NCBI GenBank assembly: GCA_029204225.1
Contig: MU832263.1
Span: 16,394 to 80,393, forward strand
Direction: 5' to 3'
Length of the DNA stretch: 64,000 nt
From: Diphasiastrum complanatum
Taxonomy: Eukaryota; Streptophyta; Lycopodiopsida; Lycopodiales; Lycopodiaceae
The position numbers and the translations under genes were made by a program. The notes beneath the pieces were generated by a model. That model was not told the DNA's origin. It did no database searches and was given only the letters and a program-made list of their open reading frames with translations. Of this stretch, positions 1 to 11,600 are shown in pieces (the first letter of the stretch is position 1; each line of letters starts with the position of its first letter).

Positions 1-1532
1 CCCCATCACATCATGATTGTCTTCAAAATCAATAATTGATGATGCATCCATAGATTTCTTGATCTCGGCCTCTTCAAAAGATGAGTGTTGATCTTCATGA
101 AAGACAACATCTCTACTTTCAATAACTTGAGAAGTAGAGAGTATAAAGACTCTATAGGCCTTCTTGGTGGATGAGTATCCAACCATGATCCCTTTGCATG
201 CACTAGGATCTTCCTTCTTCCTTATTTCCAAGGGAATATGGACAAAGCATAAGCATCCAAAAACTCTAAGGTGATCAACCTTAGGCTTCTTCAAAAATAA
301 GATTTCATATGGTGACTTTCCTCCAAGAGCTATATGTGGGAGCCTATTGCAAAGATAATTTGCACAATTAATGGCTTCTCCCCAAAAATCTTTGGGCAAA
401 GATGCCTCAATTCTCATAGATTTTGCACATTCACATAGAGATCTATTCTTTCTCTCGGCCACTCCATTTTGAGATGGAGAGTAGGCATAAGAGAACTCTC
501 TTTGAATGCCTTCAAGCTCACAAAAATCTTGAAATTTATTGGAGATATATTCACCACCTCCATCACTTCTAAGAGCTTTAATCCTGAATGAGAATTGCTT
601 CTCTACATAAGCTTTGAAAATAATGAAATGATCAAACACCATAGATTTAGAAGCAAGAAGATATATCCAAGTGAATCTTGTGTAATCATCAATGAAAGTG
701 GCTGCTCCCTTGCTTTTAGTTGATGAGAAATGCACATCCGAGTGGATTAACTCCAAAGGATGCTTGCTTTTGATAGAAGATCTTGTAAATGGCTTTTTGT
801 GAGATTTAGCAATAGCACAAGCCTCACAAGGCTTGATCTTCTTGGAGAGTGACTTTGGCAAGCCAATAGCTTTGGCTTCTTTGATCATAGAGAGCATGGA
901 TTTATAGTTGGGATGTCCCAACCTCCTATGCCATAATTCCTCCATAGAGAGCTTGTTCACAAGAGCAACATTACAAGCATTCACATACTCATTTGGATCT
1001 AGTTTATAGATGCCACCAAATCTAGATCCTAATGCAAGTATCTCATCATTCTTCTTGATAGTGCAAGTATCAACATTGAATTTTACATCAAGGCCATTAT
1101 CAAGCAATTGGCCAACACTAATAAGATTCTTGGTAAGCTTAGGTACATAAAGAACTTTAGAGAGAGAAAGAACTTTAGAGGATGCAAGCTTCAAGGGAAT
1201 GTTCCCTATGCCTTCAATAGGACATTCAAAATCATTTGCAGTGTATATTGATTTCTTGACTCCATCATAAGGTGCAATAGAAGAGAAAGAGTCCTTGGAG
1301 CTACACGTATGTGAAGAGGCTCCATTATCAATATACCATAGGCCGTCCTTCTTGAAAGGAGAAGATGAGAAACTAGAGACCATAAGAGATCCCTCTCCAT
1401 CACTTGTAATAGTGTCTTCCTTCTCATTGGTAATGTTGGCTTGCTTGAGTTGTTTCTTCTTCTTGAAGCTATTGGTGGCATAATGACCTTTCTTGCCACA
1501 ATAAAAGCACTTGATCTTCTTCTTCTTGAGTT
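1..1532 (-). CDS. copia pol fragment: zinc knuckle, protease, integrase (partial)
   Basis: One open frame of about 510 codons continues beyond the window. In order it shows a zinc knuckle (CFYCGKKGHYATNS, around 1465-1510) whose last cysteine is replaced by serine; a protease core reading WYIDNGASSHT, where the usual motif is D-S-G-A-S; the GAG-pre-integrase zinc module with LWHRRLGHPN and CEACAIAK; and the integrase catalytic triad in IHSDVHF, SDGGGEYIS and GVAERKNRS. The integrase part is intact and reads like a fairly young copy, whereas the knuckle and protease carry substitutions at conserved positions. The frame begins just after a TAG that follows the gag deletion junction. Confidence 0.9.
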
Positions 1533-1535
1533 CCT

Positions 1536-1847
1536 AAGAGTGAGAAGCCTAGAGGTATTCTTAGCCTCATAGATAGTCTTGAGACAATCCCAAGCTTCTT
1601 TGGCTGTTGTACAAGTACCTATCTCCCTCAATATCTCATTAGAGACATTCATCTTAATGTAGTGGAGAGCCATCCTAGCTCTCTTTTTGTATTTTTGAAC
1701 CTCTTGAAGAACTTGTGGTTCTTCTTCAAGGTCAAGAACTATTTCCATCACGTCATGAAGGATCAAGATCCTCATTTTCCAAATTGAATAATTTGAAGTG
1801 GTCAATCTTTCACTTGGTTCCAACAAGGATGAACCCATTAAAGACAT
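1536..1847 (-). pseudogene. copia gag N-terminal fragment (internally deleted)
   Basis: About 100 residues beginning MSLMGSSLLEPSERL resemble the N-terminal UBN2-type gag domain of copia elements, with the typical W-D-C-L-K-T-I-Y-E and SRLLTLRN stretches. Right after SRLLTLRN the sequence jumps to the lysine-rich run before the zinc knuckle, in another frame. The usual next hundred or so gag residues are missing. The start was chosen at the methionine preceding the homologous part; the 18 upstream codons have no gag similarity. Confidence 0.75.
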
Positions 1848-2591
1848 TTGAAGTGAAAAAAACTCAAATGATGAACAATAAATGTTGTTACACACTCTCA
1901 ATAGGATCCAATAATAGAGTACTATCTCCTCCTATGAAAGATCTTGCAACTATTTGTGAATTGATTCTCACTAGCTACACAAATCTCTCTAAAACAAGAT
2001 CTATTTCACATCAAATGATGGAGTATAGGCAAAGTTAGGATCAAACACTCTTAGCACGTGTGAAATACACTAAGAAACCAAATTTAACTCAAATACAATG
2101 ATATTGCATGAAACAAAATGGCTAAGATCTCAAAACAGTGCCTAGATCACATATAGATGAGATTGGTAAGCATTCAACTGTGATTTTGGATCAAACAAGC
2201 AATCTCTTGACCAAACCAAATGTGTCCACCCAGGTCTAGGTGCCCTACCTAACCTTCTTCAAAAGCTTATAACTTTTGATTGGCACAACCAAATGGAATG
2301 AAATTGATTGCATCATAAACTAGACAAAAATAGCCTCAAAACAAGCTATCAAGCAAGATAAATGGATCAACCATGAGAGAGAACTTCCAAACTGAAATTG
2401 GATGTTCCTCACACGTATCTGAGCACCTGATTCCATACAGTACCAGCTCAGACCCAATCAATGTCCTTTTGATCTCTTTTGATCCAAGATTGAACAAGAT
2501 AGCTAGGAAAATGGGCCTTGACAACCTCTAGCTCAAGATTGATGAAAAATTTTCACTTAGATGGATCAAAATGCATGGTAACCTTAGGTAG

Positions 2592-2603
2592 GCTCTGATA
2601 CCA
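2592..2603 (-). other. Primer-binding site (initiator tRNA-Met) of the copia element
   Basis: The minus strand reads TGGTATCAGAGC immediately after the LTR end. This is the standard plant iMet-tRNA primer site and fixes the inner boundary of the 5' LTR. Confidence 0.9.
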
Positions 2604-3263
2604 TGTTGAATTTCACACGTGTGGATTGTCCACTACATGTACTTGTGATCTCCTAAGGTGTGTAGATGCACCAAGATCAAGACTAGATTGAGATTCAAGA
2701 TCTATCTTTGATTCTATGGCAAAAACACACTACTACATGCATTCAATCACTTCCAACTCTCACTCACACGTGTGGGAAGCATTCAAAAAATAATCTAAGT
2801 AAAAACAAGCTGCTCTCCTCGGGTAGAGAGAGAAAAAACATCATGAGCTCTCGGGTAGAGAGAGAAAACTAGAAATCCAATAACTCACAAAATCCATAAA
2901 ATCACCAAATTGATTAGCTTCAAAATGAGGAGTACAATGATACTAGTAGATCCACGAGCTACCACTATGCTTAACTATGATTGGACCATACTTTGTCACC
3001 TCTTGATCCTATTGGACCATTGATCCATGCACCTCTTAATTCTATTGGACTATATTCAAGCACACCTCAATTTCCTATTGGACCTCACAAGGTTCCACCT
3101 CTAAATCCTATTGGACCTCTTGGAATTCATCAAACAAAAGCTTTACACTTGTCTGCACTCTAATTGGCACGTGTTTAGCCTCTTACTCTATTTTGGCTCA
3201 ATAGTGGCATTACAAGTGGAAATGCATAATTTGCCATCTATGCCAAATTTATTCCTATCAACA
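2604..3263 (-). repeat. 5' LTR of the copia element (660 bp)
   Basis: The LTR has the terminal inverted hexamer TGTTGA...TCAACA and abuts the primer-binding site. Its upstream (U3) half holds five CCAAT boxes on the element's sense strand at 31-33 bp spacing (plus-strand ATTGG at 2980, 3011, 3044, 3077 and 3110), plus a sixth looser copy at 3163. A duplicated purine-rich block containing GGGTAGAGAGAGAAAA lies near 2820-2870. The partner LTR is outside the window, so divergence cannot be measured. Confidence 0.88.
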
Positions 3264-4985
3264 TCCTACACCTAGATGCTTGATGTAAAAAACATAAGAC
3301 CCCTATATCTAACATAGATAATCTTTTTCAATTCTTCACAAATTGAACTTCTATATTGAATTGTAGTAGGTGCATAATTGTTAAGCCATTAGTCTACATG
3401 CCTTCCCTCTTGATAATATGCTTGCTTGTTTGTTTCTTTGGTAGTCCAACTTAGATTGATTATCTAGCCATTAGCTTCATGTTGTTGCATATGATCCAAA
3501 TCTTCCACTTTATTCGATCTCCAAATGAAATAAGCAACTCAATCATTTGTCCCACATTTTGTAGTGGCATAATCCAACATATAATAACATGATCCATGCA
3601 TGCATCGCCTGCATAGCTTTTTTTTTTCCCTCTTTTCTTATTTGATGCTCTCCAAAATGTAATAAATACAAATCAATAAATGTGTTAAATTTATTCTTGG
3701 TCAAGCTTTCGTAGTAAATCTTGTCAAATTTCATGAAAAAGATATCGATTTACCTTTGAGATAAATTTTATCCAATTTATTTTTATAGTACAATTTGATT
3801 TGGCTCATCTTCTAGAGTTGGTGAAAATTTTCAAACCAACAATATTTGGGAGTACTATTTTCAATGTGATAGTTTTTTGAATCTGGTTGAAAAAGGATTG
3901 ATGTTATTGGCTTTTAATATTGTTACAAACATTCAAGATCAGAGTGAATTAAGCGAAAAAGATCTTACATTGGAAATTCAACTACTAATAATTCTAGCAT
4001 TTGAGATCTTTGTGGAATGAAACAATATCCCCATCATTCATGACTTCCCCAACAAACTTTCCATGAACAATGGAGTCAACTCAAAAGTGAAAACATTGCT
4101 ATCAAATTCTACAATAAATCAGAAATGTTCATGAACAAGATCTTCAAAATGATTAACTAATTTAATGTCAAAATAACTACTTTTCTAAGATAGGCACCAT
4201 CATCATTCAATTTGTTGAATTATTTGTCAAGAAGGAAATTTGTCAAAGAGGTGTCGAAGATAAAACGATCTCATAAATATTTGATGTTATAAAAGTATTT
4301 CCATATTTTTGACCCTCAATACTAGGTGTTATACAATTATTAACGTATTTTCTACCTCTTTGCAAGTGACTTCCTCAATAATAACAACCTATCTGTTTTT
4401 ACATTAATGGTTTTACTTCTTGTTATTGCCACCCAAAGTTGGTATTGTTGTAGTCCTCACAGTTTTGTAATAACTCCAATGGACATTTGTGTAGATTGTG
4501 AAATTGAAGCTTCGTTCACTCCAAGGCTTGACTAATCATGGCTACATGCTATGGAAGATGTGCCATCACAATCCTTGTCGAATTAAATAGACTGAATGGT
4601 CACCTATAATGACGACCTCACTATAAAGTGAACACTAGACCAATGTAGATGAGATTACTTTCCAAGTAATGAATCTTGATAAGGTAGGTATAACTCTCAA
4701 GAATGAACGGTTTAATTCTAAGAACAACGCGTTACAAAAGGACTATATAACCCATAGTCTAAAATTTTGGCATAATGACTCATCTTTAGATTTAGAAGGA
4801 GATGTAAATTTAGTTGATCCATCTTATGTATATGCTTTGGAAGAAAATTAAAGCTTGAAAAGTTATGAGCATCACACTTTCTTATGCTATTTGAATGAAA
4901 TTGCTATTAAATATATTTCCAATAATTTATCGCACTTGTCTAGTGCTACATGTTCAAATAATCCTAATGTAGGAGATTTTGTTGA
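3264..4985. other. AT-rich intergenic sequence with no recognisable gene
   Basis: I see no long open frame, RNA gene or clear repeat boundary. Short frames such as 4669-4851 resemble no family I recognise. It may be the decayed 5' part of the gypsy relic that follows. Confidence 0.4.
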
Positions 4986-6995
4986 TTTATTTTTTTTTTA
5001 AGCCTTAGGCAAGAGTTTGTTGATGTCTTTCCAAAGCATTTGCTTGAGAGTTTACCTCCCTCTAGGGGTGCATAATCAAATATAGCTTCTTCACAACAAT
5101 TCTTTTGTATTGGTTTTTTTTGTGCAGGATGTGCACGAAGGAAGAGGATGAAGTTGCTAGCCAACTTTAGAATTATTTGCATGTGGGCCATATTAGACCT
5201 AGTAAATCCCTTTGGAGAGCACCTATACTTTTAGTTGGCAAGAAAGATGGGGGGTCACACCTTTGTCTAAACTATAAGAAGCATAATAAAATGACGGTTA
5301 AGAATCATTATCACTTACCCATGATGGATGGTCTAATGGATTATTTGAATGCTGCAAACTATTTCACCACGACAGACCTTAGGTTAGGTTACCATCAGAT
5401 ATAGATAAAATATGAGAATGTTAAAAAAAAAAAAAGGCCTTCAGACTAGATACAAAATTTTTGTTTTCACCCTTTGAACTCATAAATGCTCTAACAACTT
5501 TTCAACAAATGATGAACAATCGTCTTCGTGCATATATGAAAAAGTTTGTATTTTTTTTTATGACATATTGGTATATAGTCGTATTTTGGAAGAGCATGAA
5601 GCACATCTTTGTACCATCTTAAAGATTTTAAGGCAGAAAAAGTTCTATGCTAAAAGGTTGAAATGTGAGTTTTTTCAAACAAAACTCAAGTTTAAGGGCC
5701 ACATCATGTATATTTGATCAGGGAATTTGAGATTGATTATGAAAAGGTTCGTACAATACATGAGTCGCCTATCACAAAAACTGTTTGAGAAGTAAAAATT
5801 TTCTTAGTCTCTACTAACACACAACAGTCAATTCGAACAAGATATAACTTGAATGCTAGCAATTATGTTGTAGGGGCAAGCTATCATGATGGCAAACCGA
5901 TAGACTTTGATAGCAAAAGAGCTCAATGTAGATACTCTACATATGAAAACAAACTCCTTCCTATTATAAATGTGCTAAAGATTTGACACCATCATTTGTA
6001 TGGATCTAGATTCACTATGATGACGGATCATCAATCGCTTTATTATATTTATGTGATACCGTAGACTTAAGAGGCTATAAGGCTTGATGGTTGGGACTCA
6101 TTAATCAAGAGTTCGAGTTTGACATTAAGTATCATAGATGTGCATGCTTTAGCCGGATTGGAGAGATAATTAGTTATGCTTTGCTGAAATTCAATATGGC
6201 ATACAAAAAACACTTGACCTTATTGGAAGGAATCTTTGTTGGCCAAAAATCAAAGGTCATGTGGAGGCATACGTTTGACGATGTGAACAATGCCAAGTGA
6301 ATAAAGTAGCAATACTTAAAGCAACTGGTATGTTACATCTGCTAGAAATTTCCAATAAAAAATGAGAAAGTATTTTGATGGACCTTGTGATGGGACTTCC
6401 CAAGATTAGGGAAGGTCATGATGCCATTTGGATAGTGGTTGGAACAATTTATTCCAAATAAAGTCTAGTGTCAAGGCTTTTGAGATTGCTAAACTTTTTG
6501 TTGAAAAGTTGTTTAGGATGTTTGGGTTGCCGAATGATATAGTTAGTGATCGTGATTCCAAGTTCATCGACAAATTATAGTAGTCACTCTTTGAGATCAC
6601 CTAAAAGCTACCATTAGTCTATCATCTTTTGATCACCTTGAATGTCATGGACACACTGGACGTGATACATAGGCAATGAAAGATATGCTTTGAGCATATG
6701 TTTCCATGAAATAATCAGATTGGAAAACTAACTCCTAATAATTGAGGTTGCGTACAATATTGCAAGCATTCTACATATAGTTATGTTAGGTTGACATTTG
6801 GCTTTCAACCATGTTCGCTAGTATCCATCAGACTCAATTTTTTTAAGTTGCAAGCTACAACTAATTTTTGATGGATATGTAAGAAGTATTGGAAGTGGCT
6901 AAGGAAAGTATTAAATCAACTCAAGATAGAGCACAACTTTATGCTAACCAAATTCGCTCACCTTCAAAGTTCTAGGTCAAAGATTGGTAGTTTCT
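4986..6995 (+). pseudogene. Decayed Ty3/gypsy pol (reverse transcriptase, RNase H, integrase)
   Basis: Fragments in several frames line up in gypsy order on the plus strand: reverse transcriptase with LLVGKKDGGSHLCLNYKK and FTTTDLRLGYHQI (5177-5404); a damaged catalytic box reading FYDILVYS (about 5560), whose usual double aspartate is lost; RNase H with DFDSKRAQCRYSTYE (5900); and integrase with MDLVMGLPKIREGHDAIW (6378). Integrase C-terminal remnants end around 6960. Many stops and frameshifts separate the pieces. No LTR, primer site or target duplication could be tied to it. Confidence 0.82.
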
Positions 6996-7770
6996 TGTAA
7001 TGCCAAAATTCAATCTTCTCCCAATTGAGATATACTTTTTAAGTGTTCTTCAATCAAATGATCTGATTCATCTTTGTCTACTGGCATAATTTGATAAGTG
7101 GGTGTATTGAATTCCATAAGCAAAATAGGAAACATATCATATATAAGAAAAAATGAAAATTTAGTTCACCAATCTAAATTGACGAAATCGATTAACCACA
7201 GAGATTCATCGCAAGAAGAAAATAATGTGAAAGAAAGACATAATTAGGAACATAAATGATTTCATTCAATCCACAAGAGTAAAATGGTTACATATACTTT
7301 AGAGCTGTGTAATGGAAATATCCTCCAGGCCAGCCCTTTTGTTCAGAGGGGCCAATGGATCAACGACATTATGCTCACCCATATGTAATAGGATGAATGT
7401 CCTGCGTGGGATAGAGTTGGGTGGCATAGGATGCCGACATTACTATCCAGTGGATTGATCACATATGTTAGTGCAGACTCTCAATCTCACACACGGGCAT
7501 AGATTTGCCCTACGGTTAGATTGTGGGCACCACATCAAGACTCTAGTGTTTCCTTTGCTGCACAATTGGATTCATGTCATCCCAAGAGACTTCATACGGT
7601 GCAGAGTTGTTATCTTGACTTCATGTGTGGAAGGTCTAACTCAAGGGATAAGCTGTTATTTGAAGGTTTTTTGCCTGTTTGTGATTGCACTTATGTGGCT
7701 CATGAAATGCCAATGAGGCTGTGTATAACTTCACTTCCCCGTCAATGAAAAAGCTAACAGTACTTTTGAA
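6996..7770. other. Unassigned sequence between gypsy relic and microsatellite
   Basis: No conserved coding segment was recognised on either strand. The overlapping frames at 7465-7748 have no family resemblance. It could include an LTR remnant of the gypsy relic, but no partner copy is present. Confidence 0.35.
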
Positions 7771-7970
<200 letters not shown>

Positions 7971-7973
<3 letters not shown>

Positions 7974-8455
7974 TGCATCTAGGGATTTCCCTTCATACTT
8001 GCTTTTACCTCTCGCTAAGTCTCCACTCAAAAGATATACAACTTACAAAATACTTGTACTTCACATGTATTAAAGATAGAATACCAAAGAGTTACTTGTC
8101 GCATGGCCTAGATTTGATATCTCATTTTAGACACTGGTTGTGGAAACGCTGAGAACCAGGTCGTGGGATGAGGCATGAACATAGGGTATGCAAAAAGAAT
8201 GTCTTCCGTCAAATATTAGTGCTTGTGCAGGGAAAAATGCTCCCAAATAAACATGACAGAAAGAGCTCCAGTTTTGAAACATGTGCCTAGGATCTTTCAG
8301 GAAACTTATCATTCTTGTTACTCTTACAAAGAAACAATTTCCCTGCGTCAGCTATATATAATACAAGAATAGAACAAATACAAACATCGATTTCTACCAC
8401 AAAAAGTGATGTGTGCTTATCTGTATGCTCTTTAATACCCTATCAGGTGCATAAA
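7971..8455 (-). other. Presumed 3' untranslated and downstream region of the methyltransferase gene
   Basis: This lies directly beyond the MET1 stop codon on the minus strand. No exact AATAAA was found. AT-rich stretches about 90-110 bp past the stop could serve as near-upstream elements. The true transcript end cannot be placed. Confidence 0.4.
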
Positions 8456-8617
8456 TCAAAAGCAGCAGGTCACTTCTTTCCAATTGCCCTTTCTCAATTT
8501 GACTGCTTCTTTCAATTTTTCACCCAGTGCCTTAGCCAAGGGGGGAGGAACTGCATTCCCTATTTGTCTATGCTTTGACTGAATATTGCCAGAAAATCTG
8601 AAAGAGTCTGGAAAACC
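8456..8617 (-). CDS. MET1: MET1 coding exon 10 (motifs IX/X, C-terminus)
   Basis: 53 codons and a TGA. It begins [11 protein letters not shown] and includes [17 protein letters not shown], the closing motif of the methyltransferase fold, then a short basic tail. Confidence 0.96.
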   Translation of the reverse strand, partial: GFPDSFRFSGNIQSKHRQIGNAVPPPLAKALGEKLKEAVKLRKGNWKEVTCCF

Positions 8618-11600
8618 CTGCAGTGAAAGAGGCTTCAGTAAAAAGTCTCGATGCAGACATGTTGCACTTCAATGGTGACATTTCGACATATTGCTGTGCT
8701 ACTGACACTTCCTTGAAACAATCACTAATGCACACTACCAAACTTCCAAAGGACATGATTTGAACCATTCCCTTTGCATATCACTAAGTCGGTAACAAAT
8801 GGAATATGCCACTATCGAAATTAAATGTAAAACGTTACAGAATACATGGAGATGCATAGCATATCTGGCGACCACTTTCACAATCAGATAAGTTACATTA
8901 ATACTAAGCTTCTACTTGCATGCTACCAAACCATTTAAGCTTGGGAGTTATCATCAGGCTACGGTAAGTTTGTCCAGAACACAGGTTAATAACATTGCAT
9001 GATTTTCTTTCACTCACAAAAAGGTTATTAACAGACTGACATTGGGAAAGAGTTCAGCCGCTCTGTGTACAGCCCATATCAAGATTTCATGTGACATCTT
9101 GATATGCTTAATTCAAGATGTCACATGAAATCTGTGATTGTATGGAAGTTGTGACACCAGCGCGTGCGTATACGGCAAATAAACATATGGTTTAAATGAA
9201 ATGAAAAACAGAAGGCAAAAGGCAGCCTGTGCAATTAATTTCTCTTTCATCTCTTAACTGAAAGCACTGGGGATCAATCACCTAGCCTTCCCCAAATATT
9301 CATTCAAGCTTCAATACCTTGCAATGCTGAATGCTTGCAAATGAGAATCTTTGAATCAGTAATAGCTATTTGTTGAAACCGAATAATTTCAGGCGTACAG
9401 GTACACAAAACTTTGGTATACGTCAAATGCTCGTACAGGAGTATACAAGAATGGCACACATGGGGGTACATGGCAACACTGCATTCTAGCCTTTAGTCTT
9501 CTGGACACTCCACAAGAACACCACTCATTGTTTGGACCACTTCAGATATATTGATGCCATCTGTAGGCTCTCTTTTTCATAAAATTTTATGCCTGGAGAT
9601 CAACAACTCTGTATTTCCAACAAAGTCGGTCCAATTTATGCGAAAATAGATTACGTAGCCAAACATTAACCATTGAACTATTAGACAAATAATAAAAGAT
9701 TATCAGTTACAAAAGAACTACAGAGAAGCATTCATACTGCCATGATACTGAACGCAATAAAAAGATAGATTGATTCAGTAAAAGAAACAAATCAGAATGG
9801 AAATGAGCACAAAGGAATTGCGGATCAAAACCGCGTGCTCTGAGTCTCTGAGTAGCTATAACTTTGTCTGAATTAAGCACTTCCGCTAATAAGCAGTAAG
9901 CGCAATAGCAAACTCTAAATCAACTCTAAAGAACTGAGCTAGAATGCTCGAGTGTTCAAGCTCGCAGGCTTGAGAGAGAAAGAGCTAACTATTCAATACT
10001 TGCTGATCTCTTGATCGCATTATTAAAATGTAGAAATATGTTGCAGCCGCATACCGCGAATCGCTGTCTGAACCACGATTTGGGATAGGGTTTGGAGAAT
10101 CATTTTTTTTTTTTTGGTGGGCAATATGGGTATCAGCTTGAAGCTCTTGGCAAGAGCATTGCATTTATGCAGGTTGCCAGTATTTAGGTACAGTATGCAA
10201 CTGGAACCAGATTTATGTAAGACATTCGTACAATGAACACCATCAGATTCTTCAGTAACGTTGGATGGAAATACACTTCAAGGAGTAAAAATATACCTGA
10301 GAGCGAGCACACTCCCGTACTGTAACAATGCGATCCTGCTCAGGATGGAAGCACATGCCAACTTTTCCCATTGGTTGGGGATCTGTGACAGAGGTTGGAA
10401 AATTTCCATCCCAATCAAGTCTTCCAAATAGCCCCTTCCATTGGTTATGCCTATCAGCAGTGTTAGGCAAACACCAAGGAATCAGATCAACGATCTGCCC
10501 AGTTGAAAGCTTCACCTGCACCATGGAAAGGAGTCAAATTAGTTTGTGATCAAAAACCACAAAAAAGCTCGCGTGAAGTTGACTGTTCCGATCAATCATT
10601 GCGAATCCATACATTCCATTGGATTCACAGAGAACTGTGTCAATGTTTACAGCCAACACATTCTGGTAATATGATGACTTCTATGAGTAATTACGCATGA
10701 ACAAGTACAACGGAGTTAAAAGTGGACACACATGTCAGCATCTTTTGGAGGTACAACAATGGAACCAGAGTCAAGAACCAGAAAACACCTTGTCAGATCT
10801 GCAGCTTTTTCAATTGTTTCATGTGCAAATGTGTGTGTGTGTGTGTGAGGGCTATGAAATAAAATGCTTTATTAATGTCCACTGGAGAACCATCAGAATC
10901 GATGCTGTAAACAAACAACATCAAATAGTTGTGTTTTGTAGCTCAAAGTACTGCTGCTTTAATCTATTTATGGCAAAAGCTACAAATTCAAATATTAACC
11001 ATACAAATATGCTAAGAAATAGGTCTACATGTCACTCATTTAGAACCTTTTCTCTACAAGCTAGAATTTATTTAAGAAAGGATACAATCTGTTTAGCAGA
11101 TTTGCTAATGCATACAACAGGTTAGTTGGTTCCAAATGATGCATGCTATGTTTTTCTCCGATGTCAGCATATATATGAAAAAGGAGAAGCACACATGCTT
11201 CACCTTCTACTTGTTTATTGCATATCCTACAAATCTTTATCTTCCTTTTGATGTTATCTGCCAACTCATGAGAGTTGGCTCTTATCAAAGGATCTTTTTT
11301 TCCTTGGATCGTGCCACAAATTACTAGTAACTCTATATTGAACCGAATCTTTGATGAAGTCTTTACTTTGTCCACCCATTGTACCCAATTTGTGGATAAC
11401 CTAAATTCTGTTGCACAACCACACCACTGAAATTGTTGAAATTCATCAAGGTGGCATTCCATCCTGACATATTTCTAATCTGCTGTGAGTGTATCTCTCT
11501 CTCAAAAACCACAAGGACACTTTAGTTGCATTTGTAACTACTGACATATGTGTAGTGTATTCCATCCTCAATCTTAAAAGACAAAAATCTAAAGATTACC

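Larger units (their letters stand above)
1..3263 (-). mobile_element. Ty1/copia LTR retrotransposon, 5' half, truncated by window edge
   Basis: Reading the minus strand from 3263 downwards there is an LTR, a primer-binding site matching plant initiator tRNA-Met (TGGTATCAGAGC), a gag fragment, a CCHC-like knuckle, a protease motif, the GAG-pre-integrase region and a copia integrase core that runs off the left edge. This domain order (protease then integrase, with reverse transcriptase expected further on) is that of copia rather than gypsy. Gag has lost its middle and is out of frame with pol, so this copy is not autonomous. The second LTR and the target-site duplication lie outside the window. 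Confidence 0.93.
8618..10296 (-). other. MET1 intron 9 (1.68 kb)
   Basis: Apart from the inverted repeat and the SINE-like unit, this is unremarkable AT-rich intron sequence without recognisable coding remnants. Confidence 0.7.

Noticed and set aside
11061-11462. Minus-strand 133-codon frame with [11 protein letters not shown], possible BED finger
   Set aside because: A single cysteine pair and scattered histidines are too little; nothing around it looks like a transposase.
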